Assembly: GCA_963731625.1 (NCBI GenBank)
Contig: CAVSWH010000022.1
Location: 159,232-223,231, forward strand
Source of the DNA: PALSA-555 sp963731625
Lineage (GTDB): Bacteria; Actinomycetota; Acidimicrobiia; IMCC26256; PALSA-555
Direction: 5' to 3'
Length of the DNA stretch: 64,000 nt
Position numbers and translations under genes: made by a program. The notes below the pieces were generated by a model. The model did not search any database. It was not told where the DNA came from and saw nothing but the letters and a program-made list of their open reading frames with translations. Shown here piece after piece: positions 46,096 through 57,327 of this stretch; position 1 is the first letter of the stretch, and every line of letters begins with the position of its first letter.

Positions 46096-46464
46096 GTGAC
46101 CGACATCGAGCTGCGCGACGAGGGCCGCGTCCCCGCGCCGGCCACGCCGGCCGGCGCGCCCGCGATGCTGCCCGGCGAGCTGCGCCCGCACCCGACGCCG
46201 GTGCAGTACGTGGTGATCGCCCTGATCCTCGTGGTGCTCACGTCCGCCGAGGTCAGCCTCTACTACCTCGAGGGCACGATCCCGAACTCGGCGATCATCC
46301 CGCTGCTGCTCGTCTTCGGCGCGTTGAAGTTCGGCCTCGTCGCCGCCTGGTACATGCACCTGCGCACCGACAAGAAGATCTTCGCCCGCTTCTTCGTGCT
46401 CGGGATCGTGGCGGCCGTCGTGCTCTACCTCATCGTGCTGAGCAGCCTGGAAGTCTTCTCCTGA
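46096..46464 (+). CDS. coxD: Cytochrome c oxidase subunit IV (prokaryotic type)
   Basis: Small membrane subunit of 122 residues with three helices (about 40-60, 68-88 and 97-117). The HPTPVQYVVIALILVVLTSAEV start and KFGLVAAWYMHLRTD segment match the prokaryotic subunit IV family of caa3 oxidases. GGGAGG lies about 7 nt before the GTG start. Its stop is 1 nt before the ctaG ATG. Confidence 0.88.
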   Translation: MTDIELRDEGRVPAPATPAGAPAMLPGELRPHPTPVQYVVIALILVVLTSAEVSLYYLEGTIPNSAIIPLLLVFGALKFGLVAAWYMHLRTDKKIFARFFVLGIVAAVVLYLIVLSSLEVFS

Positions 46465-46465
46465 C

Positions 46466-47320
46466 ATGCTCGGGGCCCTAGCGCGCATCCCTGCGTGGCG
46501 GCCCGAGCCTGGCGCGTGGCTGCTCGTCGCGACCCTCGCCGCCGGGTACGCGATCGCGGTCGTGCGCCTCGGCCCGCGCTACGCGCTCGCCGGGCAGCGG
46601 GCCGCCAGCCGCCTCCAGATCACGAGCTTCGTCCTCGGGCTCGTGGCGCTCGAGATCGCGTCCGACTGGCCGATCCACGACATCGCCGAGCAGTCCACCT
46701 ACAGCGTCCACATGGTGCTGCACCTCGTGCTGGCGATGGTCGCCGCGCCGCTGCTCCTCCTCGGGCTGCCGGCCTGGCTGCTGCGCTGGATCCTGCGGCC
46801 GCCGAGCCTGACGTTCCGCATCGTCCGGCGCCTCGCCACGTTCCTGCCCGCGCTCGTCGTCTTCAACGTCGTGCTCGTGCTCACCCACTGGCCGGCGATG
46901 GTCGACGCCAGCCTGCGCAACGGCGGCCTGCACTTCGGCCTCCACGCGCTGATCTTCGTGTCGTCGTTCATCGTGTGGCTGCCCATCCTCAGCCCGCTCC
47001 CGGAGATCCCGCGGCTCGCGCCGCTGTCGCGGATGGCCTACCTCTTCCTCCAGTCGATCGTGCCGACGCTGCCCGCCTCGTTCCTCACCTTCGGGACGAC
47101 CGTCCTGTACCACTTCTACGCGCACAAGGCGACGATTTGGGGGCTGAGCCCGCTCGCCGATCAGCAGCTCGCCGGTCTCATCATGAAGATCGGCGCCGGG
47201 ATGCTGCTGTGGGCCCTCATCGCCGTAACCTTCTTCCAGTGGGCTGCCGACGAGGAGCGAGCCCAGCATCCGAGGATGCGCCGCCAGCTCGAGCGGGAGC
47301 TCGAGCACCTCGGTCGGTGA
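46466..47320 (+). CDS. ctaG: Cytochrome c oxidase assembly protein CtaG (caa3 type)
   Basis: Polytopic membrane protein of 284 residues with about seven helices, in the caa3_CtaG family that helps assemble the CuB centre. Conserved His residues occur in SVHMVLHLVLAM, LTHWPAM, GLHFGLHALIF and LYHFYAHK. In line with the oxidase genes, it probably acts on CoxA. Confidence 0.9.
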   Translation: MLGALARIPAWRPEPGAWLLVATLAAGYAIAVVRLGPRYALAGQRAASRLQITSFVLGLVALEIASDWPIHDIAEQSTYSVHMVLHLVLAMVAAPLLLLGLPAWLLRWILRPPSLTFRIVRRLATFLPALVVFNVVLVLTHWPAMVDASLRNGGLHFGLHALIFVSSFIVWLPILSPLPEIPRLAPLSRMAYLFLQSIVPTLPASFLTFGTTVLYHFYAHKATIWGLSPLADQQLAGLIMKIGAGMLLWALIAVTFFQWAADEERAQHPRMRRQLERELEHLGR

Positions 47321-47327
47321 GGAGCCC

Positions 47328-48068
47328 ATGCCCGACGACGACACGCTGACCGCCGAGCCGGGGACCGACGCCCCGGCCGACGAGACGGGCGCCGAGGCGA
47401 CACCGCCGGCCGCGCCCCCCGACGAGCCGCTCGCCCTCGAGGCCGCACCGGACCCGGTGAAAGAGGCGCGCCGGACCCGCCTCATCCTCCCGATCCTCTT
47501 GCCGCTCTTCGCCGCCGTGACGATGGCCGTCTTCGTCCTCAACCTCTCGCGGATCTTCCTCGCGGCCGGCGACACCGGCGCCATCGTGCTCGGCGCGGCG
47601 ATGATCATCGCCATCCTCGGCGGCGCGACGATCATGTCGGCCGCGCCCCGCATGCGCACCTCGTCGCTGGCGATGATCGTGGCCATCGGCTTCCTCGTCC
47701 TGGCGAGCGCCGGGATGGTCGCCGCGCCGCGCACCGTCTCGCACCCCTCGGCGACGGGCGGTGGCAACGGCTTCGTGAACCCGAAGGGCCCGGCGGTCGC
47801 GACCCTGCAGATCCAGGCGTTCCCGGCGCTGCACTTCCAGGCCACCCAGTTCACGGTGAAGGCCGGGATCGTCGACATCCAGTACGTGAGCGAGGGCGGC
47901 AACCACACGCTCGCGTTCGACGACCCGCACTACGCCAGCTTCCTGCTCATGGCCCCGGGCGGGCCGACCAGCATGAAGGTGCTGCTGAAGCCCGGCTCCT
48001 ACGTCGTGTTCTGCACGGTGCCGGGCCACCGCCAGGCGGGCATGCAGGCCACGATCACCGCCCAGTAA
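47328..48068 (+). CDS. Membrane-anchored cupredoxin
   Basis: A 246-residue protein. An acidic, Pro/Ala-rich N-terminus is followed by three helices (about 52-72, 82-100 and 112-128) and an exported cupredoxin domain (150-246). Copper ligands are the His in GGNHTLAF and Cys, His and Met in VFCTVPGHRQAGM. It may carry electrons or copper to the oxidase encoded upstream. GAGGAG lies 4-5 nt before the ATG. The last 14 bases overlap the convergent lipid-kinase gene. Confidence 0.85.
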   Translation: MPDDDTLTAEPGTDAPADETGAEATPPAAPPDEPLALEAAPDPVKEARRTRLILPILLPLFAAVTMAVFVLNLSRIFLAAGDTGAIVLGAAMIIAILGGATIMSAAPRMRTSSLAMIVAIGFLVLASAGMVAAPRTVSHPSATGGGNGFVNPKGPAVATLQIQAFPALHFQATQFTVKAGIVDIQYVSEGGNHTLAFDDPHYASFLLMAPGGPTSMKVLLKPGSYVVFCTVPGHRQAGMQATITAQ

Positions 48069-48966
48069 CCGGCGCGCCCGCCGGGACGAGGACCCGCAGC
48101 GCCGCGGGCACCGCGGTGAGCGTCGCCGGGAGCGGACCGACCCGCTCGCCGCTGGCCCAGCACTCCAGCGCATCCGCCGGTGACGCGGCGCGCAGCTCGA
48201 CCGTCGCGCCTCGCCAGGTCTGCACGGTCTCGAGCCGGGTGTGCGTGCCCCGGAACACCCGCGGGAACCGGGCAAGGAACTCACCGCGTGACACCGGGCC
48301 GACGAGACACACGTCGAGCTGGCCGTCATCGACCTCGGCGCCCGGCGCGATCATCATCCCGCCCGCGTAGTAGCGGCTGTTCGCCACCGCGACCAGCCAG
48401 GCCCGCTCCTCGTGCGCCCGTCCGTCGACGACGACCTCGACACCGGCCGGCCGGTAGGTGGCGAGCGTCCGCAGCATCGCGAGCACGTACAGCGTGGTGC
48501 CGCTCGCCCAGCGCACCCCGTTCGCCCACCGGTTCGCGTCGGCGTCGAACCCCGTGTTCGCCACGGTGGTGAACCACGCCGTCGTCCCATCGGCCGCGGT
48601 CACGCGCCCGAGGTCGCACGACGCGATCCGCCCCGACTCGAGGAGCGCGAGCGCCTCCAGGGGTCGGCGCCCGTCGATCCCGAGGTGACGGGCGAAGTCG
48701 TTGCCCGTGCCCGTCGGCACGATCCCGATCGTGCCGCCGGATCCGGCGGCGACGCCGGCGAGACGCGCGACCGTGCCGTCCCCGCCGCACACGAGCACGC
48801 CCTCCCCGGCGGCGAAGCGCGCCGCCGCGGCGGCTGCAGCGGCCGTCGGACTGTCGGGGTAGCAGACCGGAATGCGGCGGTCGGCGAGCGCGGCGGCGAG
48901 GGCCGGCCGCGTCCGCTGCGCGCGGCGGCGCCCCGCGATCGGGTTCACGATCGCCGTCCAGCGCAC
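48055..48966 (-). CDS. Diacylglycerol/lipid kinase family protein
   Basis: DAGK-catalytic-domain protein of 303 residues (YegS/DgkB class). WTAIVNPIAGRRRA opens the fold; GGDGTVARL is the nucleotide-binding motif and VPTGTGNDFARHLG the conserved loop. The C-terminal half holds the substrate domain (SRYYAGGMMIAPGAEVDDGQLDV). Lipid substrate unknown; roles in phosphatidic acid or phosphatidylinositol metabolism are possible. The GTG start follows a -10 box by 7 nt. It is divergent from uppS. Confidence 0.9.
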   Translation of the reverse strand: MRWTAIVNPIAGRRRAQRTRPALAAALADRRIPVCYPDSPTAAAAAAAARFAAGEGVLVCGGDGTVARLAGVAAGSGGTIGIVPTGTGNDFARHLGIDGRRPLEALALLESGRIASCDLGRVTAADGTTAWFTTVANTGFDADANRWANGVRWASGTTLYVLAMLRTLATYRPAGVEVVVDGRAHEERAWLVAVANSRYYAGGMMIAPGAEVDDGQLDVCLVGPVSRGEFLARFPRVFRGTHTRLETVQTWRGATVELRAASPADALECWASGERVGPLPATLTAVPAALRVLVPAGAPVTGR

Positions 48967-48973
48967 GGGCGAG

Positions 48974-48979
48974 AGCGTA
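48974..48979 (-). promoter_or_regulatory. -10 box for the lipid-kinase gene
   Basis: Minus-strand TACGCT ends 7 nt before the GTG at 48966. It is back-to-back with the uppS promoter. Confidence 0.6.
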
Positions 48980-49005
48980 GGGCGGGACCGCGCGCGACCG
49001 AGCAG

Positions 49006-49011
49006 TAGCGT
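49006..49011 (+). promoter_or_regulatory. -10 box for leaderless uppS
   Basis: TAGCGT ends 6 nt before the uppS ATG; only 26 bases separate it from the divergent -10 box. Confidence 0.6.
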
Positions 49012-49017
49012 GCGCGC

Positions 49018-49743
49018 ATGGCCGGCGTCGACCGTGATCGTGTGCCCCGCCACGTCGCCATCGTCATGGACGGCAACGGGCGCTGGGCGCGGCAACGCGG
49101 CCTGAAGCGCACCGATGGGCACGCGGCGGGCGAGGAGGCCCTCTTCGACACGGTCGACGGCGGTCTCGAGATCGGCCTGCCGTGGCTCACCGTGTTCGCG
49201 TTCTCCACGGAGAACTGGCGACGCCCGCTCGACGAGGTCCAGTTCCTCATGCGGTTCAACGAGTCGCTGCTGCTGCGGCGCCGCGACGACCTGCACGCGC
49301 GCGGCGTGCGGGTGCGCTTCATCGGCCGCCGCGGCGGGCGGGTGCCGCAGCGGGTGCGACGCCACATCGCCGACACCGAGGCGATGACGGCACACAACCG
49401 GCGGATGACGCTGACGTTCGCGTTCAACTACGGCGGCCGCGCCGAGCTCGTCGACGCGACCCGACAGATCGCCACCGAGGTCGCCGACGGGAAGCTGTCG
49501 CCCGACCGGGTGAACGACCGCGTGCTCGCGCGCCACCTCTACGCCCCGGACATGCCAGACCCCGACCTGCTCGTGCGCACCTCCGGCGAGTACCGCATCT
49601 CGAACTTCTTGCTGTGGCAGCTCGCGTACGCCGAGCTGGTGTTCACCGACGTCTTGTGGCCCGACTTTCGTCGCCAGGACCTCTTCGACGCGATCGCCAA
49701 GTACCAGGGGCGCGACCGCCGCTTCGGCACCATCGACGAGTGA
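49018..49743 (+). CDS. uppS: Isoprenyl transferase (undecaprenyl diphosphate synthase family)
   Basis: cis-Prenyltransferase of 241 residues that makes the polyprenyl carrier for cell-wall synthesis. HVAIVMDGNGRWA holds the catalytic Asp, FAFSTENWRRP is motif II, and RTSGEYRISNFLLWQLAYAEL is the diphosphate-binding region. Leaderless start 6 nt behind TAGCGT. The product chain length cannot be predicted. Confidence 0.94.
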   Translation: MAGVDRDRVPRHVAIVMDGNGRWARQRGLKRTDGHAAGEEALFDTVDGGLEIGLPWLTVFAFSTENWRRPLDEVQFLMRFNESLLLRRRDDLHARGVRVRFIGRRGGRVPQRVRRHIADTEAMTAHNRRMTLTFAFNYGGRAELVDATRQIATEVADGKLSPDRVNDRVLARHLYAPDMPDPDLLVRTSGEYRISNFLLWQLAYAELVFTDVLWPDFRRQDLFDAIAKYQGRDRRFGTIDE

Positions 49744-49770
49744 CCGGCCCCGAAACCACACGGCTGTAGT

Positions 49771-49776
49771 TACACT
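49771..49776 (+). promoter_or_regulatory. -10 box for leaderless recO
   Basis: TACACT ends 6 nt before the GTG at 49783. Confidence 0.6.
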
Positions 49777-49782
49777 CGGCCG

Positions 49783-50502
49783 GTGAGCCTCTACCGGGAC
49801 CAGGGCGTCGTGCTCCGCACGATCAAGCTCGGGGAGGCCGACCGGATCGTCACGCTCCTCACCCGCGGGCAGGGCAAGGTCCGCGCCGTCGCGAAGGGCG
49901 TGCGCAAGACGGCGAGCCGCTTCGGGTCCCGCCTCGAGCCGACGAGCCACGTCGCCTGCCAGTGCTACCGGGGCCGCGAGCTCGACATCGTCACCCAGGT
50001 CGAGACCATCGACGCGCACCGACGCCTCCGCGAGCACTACGGCTGCCTCACCCACGCGGCGTCGATGCTCGAGGCGGTCGATCAGGTGGCGCTCGAGCGC
50101 CAGCCCAACCCCGCGCTCTACCGGATGCTCGTCCGCGCGCTGCGCACCCTCGCCGACCGGCCGTCGCCCGTCGTGAGCACCGCGTTCTTCTGGAAGCTGC
50201 TCGCCCTCGAGGGGTTCCAGCCCCTCGTCGACTCCTGCGCCCGCTGCGGCGACGAGGCCGGCCCGTTCCCGGGCTTCGACCTCGACGAGGGCGGCGTGCT
50301 CTGCGAGGGGTGCAGCGTGGCCGGGCGCTTCCGGCTCGAGCCCGCGGCGTCCGCCACCCTCGGCGACCTGCTCGGGGGGCGCATCGCCCAGGTGCTCGCC
50401 GACCCGCCGCCGCCACCCGTGCTCGCCGACGTCGAGCGCCTCGCCATCCGCGCCCTCGAGTACCACTCCGAGCGACGACTGCGAAGCGCCGCGCTGCTCT
50501 GA
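49783..50502 (+). CDS. recO: DNA repair protein RecO
   Basis: RecO, 239 residues, which works with RecR to load RecA on gapped DNA. The OB-fold N-terminus reads DQGVVLRTIKLGEADRIVTLLT and GKVRAVAKGVRK. Four cysteines form a zinc site (CARC and CEGC, about residues 150 and 170). Leaderless GTG start. The uppS-recO-glyS order is common in actinobacteria. Confidence 0.94.
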   Translation: MSLYRDQGVVLRTIKLGEADRIVTLLTRGQGKVRAVAKGVRKTASRFGSRLEPTSHVACQCYRGRELDIVTQVETIDAHRRLREHYGCLTHAASMLEAVDQVALERQPNPALYRMLVRALRTLADRPSPVVSTAFFWKLLALEGFQPLVDSCARCGDEAGPFPGFDLDEGGVLCEGCSVAGRFRLEPAASATLGDLLGGRIAQVLADPPPPPVLADVERLAIRALEYHSERRLRSAALL

Positions 50503-50556
50503 GCGAGGAACCGGTGCGGGGCGCCCGCAGGGCAGCCGGTACGATGCCAGGTTCCT

Positions 50557-51867
50557 ATGGCGAAGCCGGACCTCATGGCGCGCGTCGTCAACCTGTGCAA
50601 GCGCCGCGGCTTCGTGTACCCCTCGAGCGAGCTGTACGGCGGCTTCCGGTCTACGTGGGACTACGGGCCGGTCGGGGTGCTGCTGAAGCGCAACGTCAAG
50701 GACGCGTGGTGGCGCTCGATGGTCCAGCTGCGCGACGACATCGTCGGGCTCGACGCCGCGATCCTCATGGCCCCCCAGGTGTGGGAGGCGAGCGGCCACG
50801 TCGCCACCTTCACCGACCCGCTCGTCGACTGCCGCCACTGCCAGCACCGCTTCCGCGCCGACCATCTGCCCGCGTCGGGCGCCTGCCCCGACTGCGGCGC
50901 GACCGACGGGTTCACCGAGGCCCGGGACTTCAACCTCATGTTCCAGACCCACGTCGGCCCGGTCGCCGACGACGCGTCGGTCGCGTACCTGCGGCCCGAG
51001 ACCGCCCAGGGGATCTTCGTCAACTTCGCCAACGTCCAGACCACGTCGCGCAAGAAGCCGCCGTTCGGGATCGCCCAGATCGGCAAGTCGTTCCGCAACG
51101 AGATCACACCGGGGAACTTCGTGTACCGGACCCGCGAGTTCGAGCAGATGGAGATGGAGTTCTTCGTCCCGCCCGAGGACGCCGAGCGGTGGTTCGAGTA
51201 CTGGTGCGACGCCCGGCTTGCCTGGTACCGCGAGTACGGGGTCCCCGCGGACCAGCTGCGCCTCCGGCCCCACGACCCCGACGAGCTCTCCCACTACTCC
51301 GTCGCGACCGCCGACGTGGAGTTCGACTTCCCCTGGGGTTGGGGGGAGCTCGAGGGGATCGCCAACCGCACCGACTACGACCTGCGCGCCCACATGACCC
51401 GCTCGGGCCAGGACCTCTCCTACTACGACCAGGAGCACGACCGCCGGTACGTGCCCCACGTCGTCGAGCCCGCAGCGGGTGCCGACCGGGCGACGCTCGC
51501 GTTCCTCCTCGCCGCGTACGCCGAGGAGGAGGTCGCGGGGGAGAAGCGCACCGTGCTGCATCTCGATCCCCGCCTCGCCCCGATCACGGTCGCCGTCTTG
51601 CCGCTGTCCCGCCACGAGCGGCTCGTGCCCGTCGCAGAGGGGGTCGCGGCCGCCCTCCGACCGCACTTCATGATCGACGTCGATTCCGCGGGGTCCATCG
51701 GGCGCCGCTACCGTCGTCAGGACGAGGTGGGCACCCCCTGGTGCGTCACCATCGACTTCGAGACACTCGACGACAAGGCCGTCACCGTGCGGGACCGAGA
51801 CACGATGGGCCAAGAGCGTCTGCCGATCGATGGCCTCGTCGACGCCCTCCAGGGGCGGCTCCCGTGA
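50557..51867 (+). CDS. glyS: Glycyl-tRNA synthetase (single-subunit type)
   Basis: Class II synthetase of the homodimeric GlyQS type, 436 residues. LCKRRGFVYPSSELYGGFRSTWDYGPVG is diagnostic. A zinc ribbon (CRHC..CPDC) lies at about residues 90-110. Motif 2 includes KSFRNEITPGNFVYRTREFEQMEME and motif 3 the SIGRRYRRQDEVGTPWC segment. A TACGAT box lies 11 nt before the ATG. The stop overlaps the next gene as GTGA. Confidence 0.96.
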   Translation: MAKPDLMARVVNLCKRRGFVYPSSELYGGFRSTWDYGPVGVLLKRNVKDAWWRSMVQLRDDIVGLDAAILMAPQVWEASGHVATFTDPLVDCRHCQHRFRADHLPASGACPDCGATDGFTEARDFNLMFQTHVGPVADDASVAYLRPETAQGIFVNFANVQTTSRKKPPFGIAQIGKSFRNEITPGNFVYRTREFEQMEMEFFVPPEDAERWFEYWCDARLAWYREYGVPADQLRLRPHDPDELSHYSVATADVEFDFPWGWGELEGIANRTDYDLRAHMTRSGQDLSYYDQEHDRRYVPHVVEPAAGADRATLAFLLAAYAEEEVAGEKRTVLHLDPRLAPITVAVLPLSRHERLVPVAEGVAAALRPHFMIDVDSAGSIGRRYRRQDEVGTPWCVTIDFETLDDKAVTVRDRDTMGQERLPIDGLVDALQGRLP

Positions 51868-52697
51868 GCGACGACCAGACCCACTACGAGCTGCTCGAGG
51901 TCGAGCCGGACGCGCCGAAAGAGGAGATCCGCTCCGCCTATCAGGCCAAGCTCGCCAACGTCCGCGCCGCGCGCGACAAAGAAGAGGAGACGAAGAAGCC
52001 GTCGGAGACGGTCATCCGGGCCGCCCGGGAGGAAGAGGCGCGTCTGCGCGCCGCGTGGCAGGTCCTGAGCGACCCGGTCCAGCGGGAGCGGTACAACGAC
52101 CGGGTGCTCGTCCACGAGGACGACGGCGCCGGTCCGGACGACGACGAGGCCGACTTCGAGGACCCCGACGCCGCGCTCATCCCGGCCGAGCGGACACCCG
52201 CCCGCCGCGGCGGCACCCCGGCGAAGGTCGCCGACGAGGGCCTCGAGATCCCGAGCACCGGGCGACGCCTCACCGCGGCCGCGATCGACGGCATCACCCT
52301 CCTCGCGGTCTGGGCGGTGATCGTGTACCCGATCACGCTCGGCGGGAACCTGACCAAGGGGCTGCCCGCGTTCATCACCGAGGTCGGGACGATGGAGTTC
52401 CTGATCCTCGTCTACCTCATCCTCCCGACGGCCTGGACCGGCCAGACGCTCGGGAAGCGCTACACGTACTGCATGGTCGTCGACCGGGCGACCGGCCAGC
52501 TGCCCACGATCGGCCAGGTCATCCGGCGCTACATCGTCCCCGCGTTCGCGTTCGCGCTCCTCGTCACGACCGGCGCGGTGATCGCGCTCATCTACGGGCT
52601 CTCCTTCCTCATGAACCGCGACCAGGTCTCGCTCGCCGACCGGCTGGCCCGGACCGCGGTCGTCATCGCCCGCTACAAGCCGGAGCGCCTCGCCTGA
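51864..52697 (+). CDS. Degenerate J-domain/RDD membrane protein
   Basis: A 277-residue protein joining a J-like domain to an RDD domain. Residues 5-75 (THYELLEVEPDAPKEEIRSAYQAKL.. to LSDPVQRERYND) have the J-domain ends, but the HPD tripeptide essential for stimulating Hsp70 is missing. An acidic linker (about 85-125) leads to the RDD membrane domain, which begins RRLTAAAIDGITLL and has about three helices with GQTLGKRY. The function is unknown. Coupled to glyS by GTGA. Confidence 0.75.
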   Translation: MSDDQTHYELLEVEPDAPKEEIRSAYQAKLANVRAARDKEEETKKPSETVIRAAREEEARLRAAWQVLSDPVQRERYNDRVLVHEDDGAGPDDDEADFEDPDAALIPAERTPARRGGTPAKVADEGLEIPSTGRRLTAAAIDGITLLAVWAVIVYPITLGGNLTKGLPAFITEVGTMEFLILVYLILPTAWTGQTLGKRYTYCMVVDRATGQLPTIGQVIRRYIVPAFAFALLVTTGAVIALIYGLSFLMNRDQVSLADRLARTAVVIARYKPERLA

Positions 52698-52725
52698 TCC
52701 CTTCGGGGCCGGTCGAAGGCCCTCG

Positions 52726-52753
52726 ATAGGCTCGACGCAGCGGGAAAAGGAGG
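52726..52753 (+). promoter_or_regulatory. ppdK -10 box and ribosome-binding site
   Basis: TAGGCT (about 52727-52732) is followed by a short leader carrying AGGAGG (52748-52753) 4 nt before the GTG. This gene is Shine-Dalgarno-led, unlike most neighbours. Confidence 0.5.
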
Positions 52754-52757
52754 GTGC

Positions 52758-55390
<2,633 letters not shown>

Positions 55391-55394
<4 letters not shown>

Positions 55395-55810
55395 CGGCCG
55401 GCGCCGGACTGAACGCACAGCAGGTCACCGAGTACCTCGATCAGGTCTGGCCCGGCGTGACGTCCTCGATGACCATCGAGGAGGTCGGCGGGCGGCGCGC
55501 CCGGGTCCGGACGCACGTCGGCGCCAACGGGCTCCGGCCCGGCGGCATCGTGAGCGGGCCGGTGCTCATGTCCCTCGCCGACAGCGCGGTCTGGGCGGCG
55601 ATCATCGGTGTGCTCGGCGACGCCGCGATGGCGGTCACCGTCAGCCTCACCATCCACTTCCTGCGCCCGGCGCCGCCCGGCGACGTGGTCGCCGAGGCCC
55701 AGCTGCACAAGGTGGGGCGGCGCCTCGCCACCGGCGACGTGCTTCTCTACGCCGACGGGCAAGACGAGCCCGTGGCGCACGCCACCGTCACCTACGCGCT
55801 GCCGCAGTGA
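55391..55810 (+). CDS. PaaI-family thioesterase
   Basis: Hotdog-fold acyl-CoA thioesterase-like protein, 139 residues. RPGGIVSGPVLMSLADSAVWAA is the family's active-site helix region, and AVTVSLTIHFLRPAPPGDVVAEAQL the central strands. The substrate is unknown. The GTG start overlaps the ppdK stop (GTGA). Confidence 0.88.
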
Positions 55811-55811
55811 G

Positions 55812-56150
55812 CTGACCAGGGGAGCGACGGGCGACTGGATCGACCTCGACGCGTTCCTCCCCACCATCAAGGAGGCCGCGCGCCACCCGCGTCGCCTCAC
55901 CGGGATCGGCTGGGTGCTCGCGCTCGTCGCCACCGCGCTCGGCGCCGTCCCGCCGGTGCACTGGCCGCTGCTCGTCATCGGCGTCGCCGGGAACCTGGTG
56001 CTCGCTGTGCAGCTGCTGCGCGCCGTCGCCGAACGCCTCGACAACCGACGGCTCGCGGCGAGGCCGCCGACGGCGTCCGCGCCCCGTCCGGTCGACCGTC
56101 GGGCGGTGCACCTCCGGGTCGACGTGCCGAATCGCCCACCGACCACCTGA
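55812..56150 (+). CDS. Small membrane protein with unclear start
   Basis: The frame encodes a protein with strongly GC-biased third positions, beginning close to LTRGATGDWIDLDAFLPTIKEAARHP. Two hydrophobic helices follow (IGWVLALVATALGAV and WPLLVIGVAGNLVLAVQLL) and then a basic, Pro-rich tail. No ATG, GTG or TTG lies in frame near the apparent 5' end; the first plausible start is CTG 55812, one base after the thioesterase stop (TGAgCTG). The GTG at 55914 would cut into the first helix. No family recognised. Confidence 0.45.
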   Translation: MTRGATGDWIDLDAFLPTIKEAARHPRRLTGIGWVLALVATALGAVPPVHWPLLVIGVAGNLVLAVQLLRAVAERLDNRRLAARPPTASAPRPVDRRAVHLRVDVPNRPPTT

Positions 56151-56184
56151 CTCGGGGGACCCCGCCGATGTCGCAGGCTGCCGG

Positions 56185-56190
56185 TACCCT
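56185..56190 (+). promoter_or_regulatory. -10 box for the dgt-dnaG-rpoD region
   Basis: TACCCT ends 7 nt before the ATG at 56198; no Shine-Dalgarno sequence. Confidence 0.55.
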
Positions 56191-56197
56191 GCGAGGC

Positions 56198-57289
56198 ATG
56201 GAGGTCGTGCGCCTGACACCGGAGCGCGACGTCGTGCGCGCGCACCCTGCGGCACGGGCGCTCGTCGGTCGCGCCCCGCGCCGACGGGAGGAGCGCGAGG
56301 CCGAGCTCGACCGCCTGCTCGCACCCGGCGCCACCCGCCCGGTCGGCGCCGGCGACCGGGCGCGCCCCGAGGCGCCCGACCGGTACCGGGTGTGCTTCGA
56401 GCGCGACCTCGACCGGGTGAAGCACTCGCACCCGTGGCGCCGCCTGGCCGGCAAGTGCCAGGTCTTCGTGGCCCCCGAGGACGACCACCTCCGGACGCGC
56501 CTCACCCACGCGGTAGAGGTGGCGCAGGTCGCGACGGGGATCGCCCGGGCGGTGGACCTGTGCCACCCGCTCACCGAGGCGATCGCGCTCGCGCACGACT
56601 GCGGGCACGGACCGGCGGGCCACGCCTCCGAGGAGGCGTTCTCGCCGTACGTCGGCCCCGGCGGCTACGACCACGCCGTCTACGGCGCCGACGTGACGCT
56701 CGCCGGGCTCAACCTGTGCCGGGAGACGCTCGACGGGGTGCGCAACCACTCGTGGCGCCGGCCGCCCCCCGCCACCCCGGAGGGGGAGGTCGTCGCCTGG
56801 TCGGACCGGATCGCGTACGTGTGCCATGACTTCGAGGACGCCGTCCGGGCCGGGATCCTCGTCCCCGACGACCTGCCCGAGGAGGTCCGCTCGGTGGTCG
56901 GGGCGCGCCGCTCCCACCAGATCGAGACGTTCGTGCTCGGCGTGCTCGACGCCATCGACCGGACCGGCCACGTCGGCATGACCGAGCCGGCAGCCGGCGC
57001 GCTCCAGGCATTCCGCGACTTCAACTTCGAGCGGATCTACCTCCGCCCGGCGGCCCGGTCCCAGGCCGACCGGGTCGTGCGGCTCCTCCGCGGTCTCGTC
57101 GAGCGGTTCGCCGCCGCGCCCCGACTGCTTGCCGGCTCCGAGCCCGAGGCGGCCGCCGCGGCGCCCGGCTCACCCGAGGCCACCGCGCTCGCCGTGCGCT
57201 ACGTCAGCGGCATGACGGACCGGTTCGCGCTCGCGCTCGGTGTCGAGCTGCTCGGCTGGCGACCCGAGGACCTGCCGCGCGGCGTGTGA
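56198..57289 (+). CDS. dgt: Deoxyguanosinetriphosphate triphosphohydrolase-like protein
   Basis: HD-domain dNTP triphosphohydrolase of 363 residues. The H..HD..D metal ligands are in RLTHAVEVAQ, ALAHDCGHGPAGH and WSDRIAYVCHD. The preceding FERDLDRVKHSHPWRRLAGKCQV is also conserved. I chose ATG 56198, 7 nt behind TACCCT; the in-frame ATG 56168 would lie upstream of that promoter. The dgt-dnaG-rpoD arrangement is standard in actinobacteria. Confidence 0.93.
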   Translation: MEVVRLTPERDVVRAHPAARALVGRAPRRREEREAELDRLLAPGATRPVGAGDRARPEAPDRYRVCFERDLDRVKHSHPWRRLAGKCQVFVAPEDDHLRTRLTHAVEVAQVATGIARAVDLCHPLTEAIALAHDCGHGPAGHASEEAFSPYVGPGGYDHAVYGADVTLAGLNLCRETLDGVRNHSWRRPPPATPEGEVVAWSDRIAYVCHDFEDAVRAGILVPDDLPEEVRSVVGARRSHQIETFVLGVLDAIDRTGHVGMTEPAAGALQAFRDFNFERIYLRPAARSQADRVVRLLRGLVERFAAAPRLLAGSEPEAAAAAPGSPEATALAVRYVSGMTDRFALALGVELLGWRPEDLPRGV

Positions 57290-57312
57290 ACGCCCCGGCG
57301 CGGTCCGCGCCG

Positions 57313-57318
57313 TAACCT
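57313..57318 (+). promoter_or_regulatory. -10 box for dnaG-rpoD
   Basis: TAACCT ends 9 nt before the dnaG ATG at 57328. Confidence 0.5.
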
Positions 57319-57327
57319 GAGCCCTCG

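Noticed and set aside
48055..51813. A very long minus-strand open frame (over 1200 codons) covering uppS, recO and glyS
   Set aside because: It is a high-GC shadow frame. Only its last 303 codons (the lipid kinase) carry family motifs; the rest is low-complexity and antisense to clearly conserved genes.
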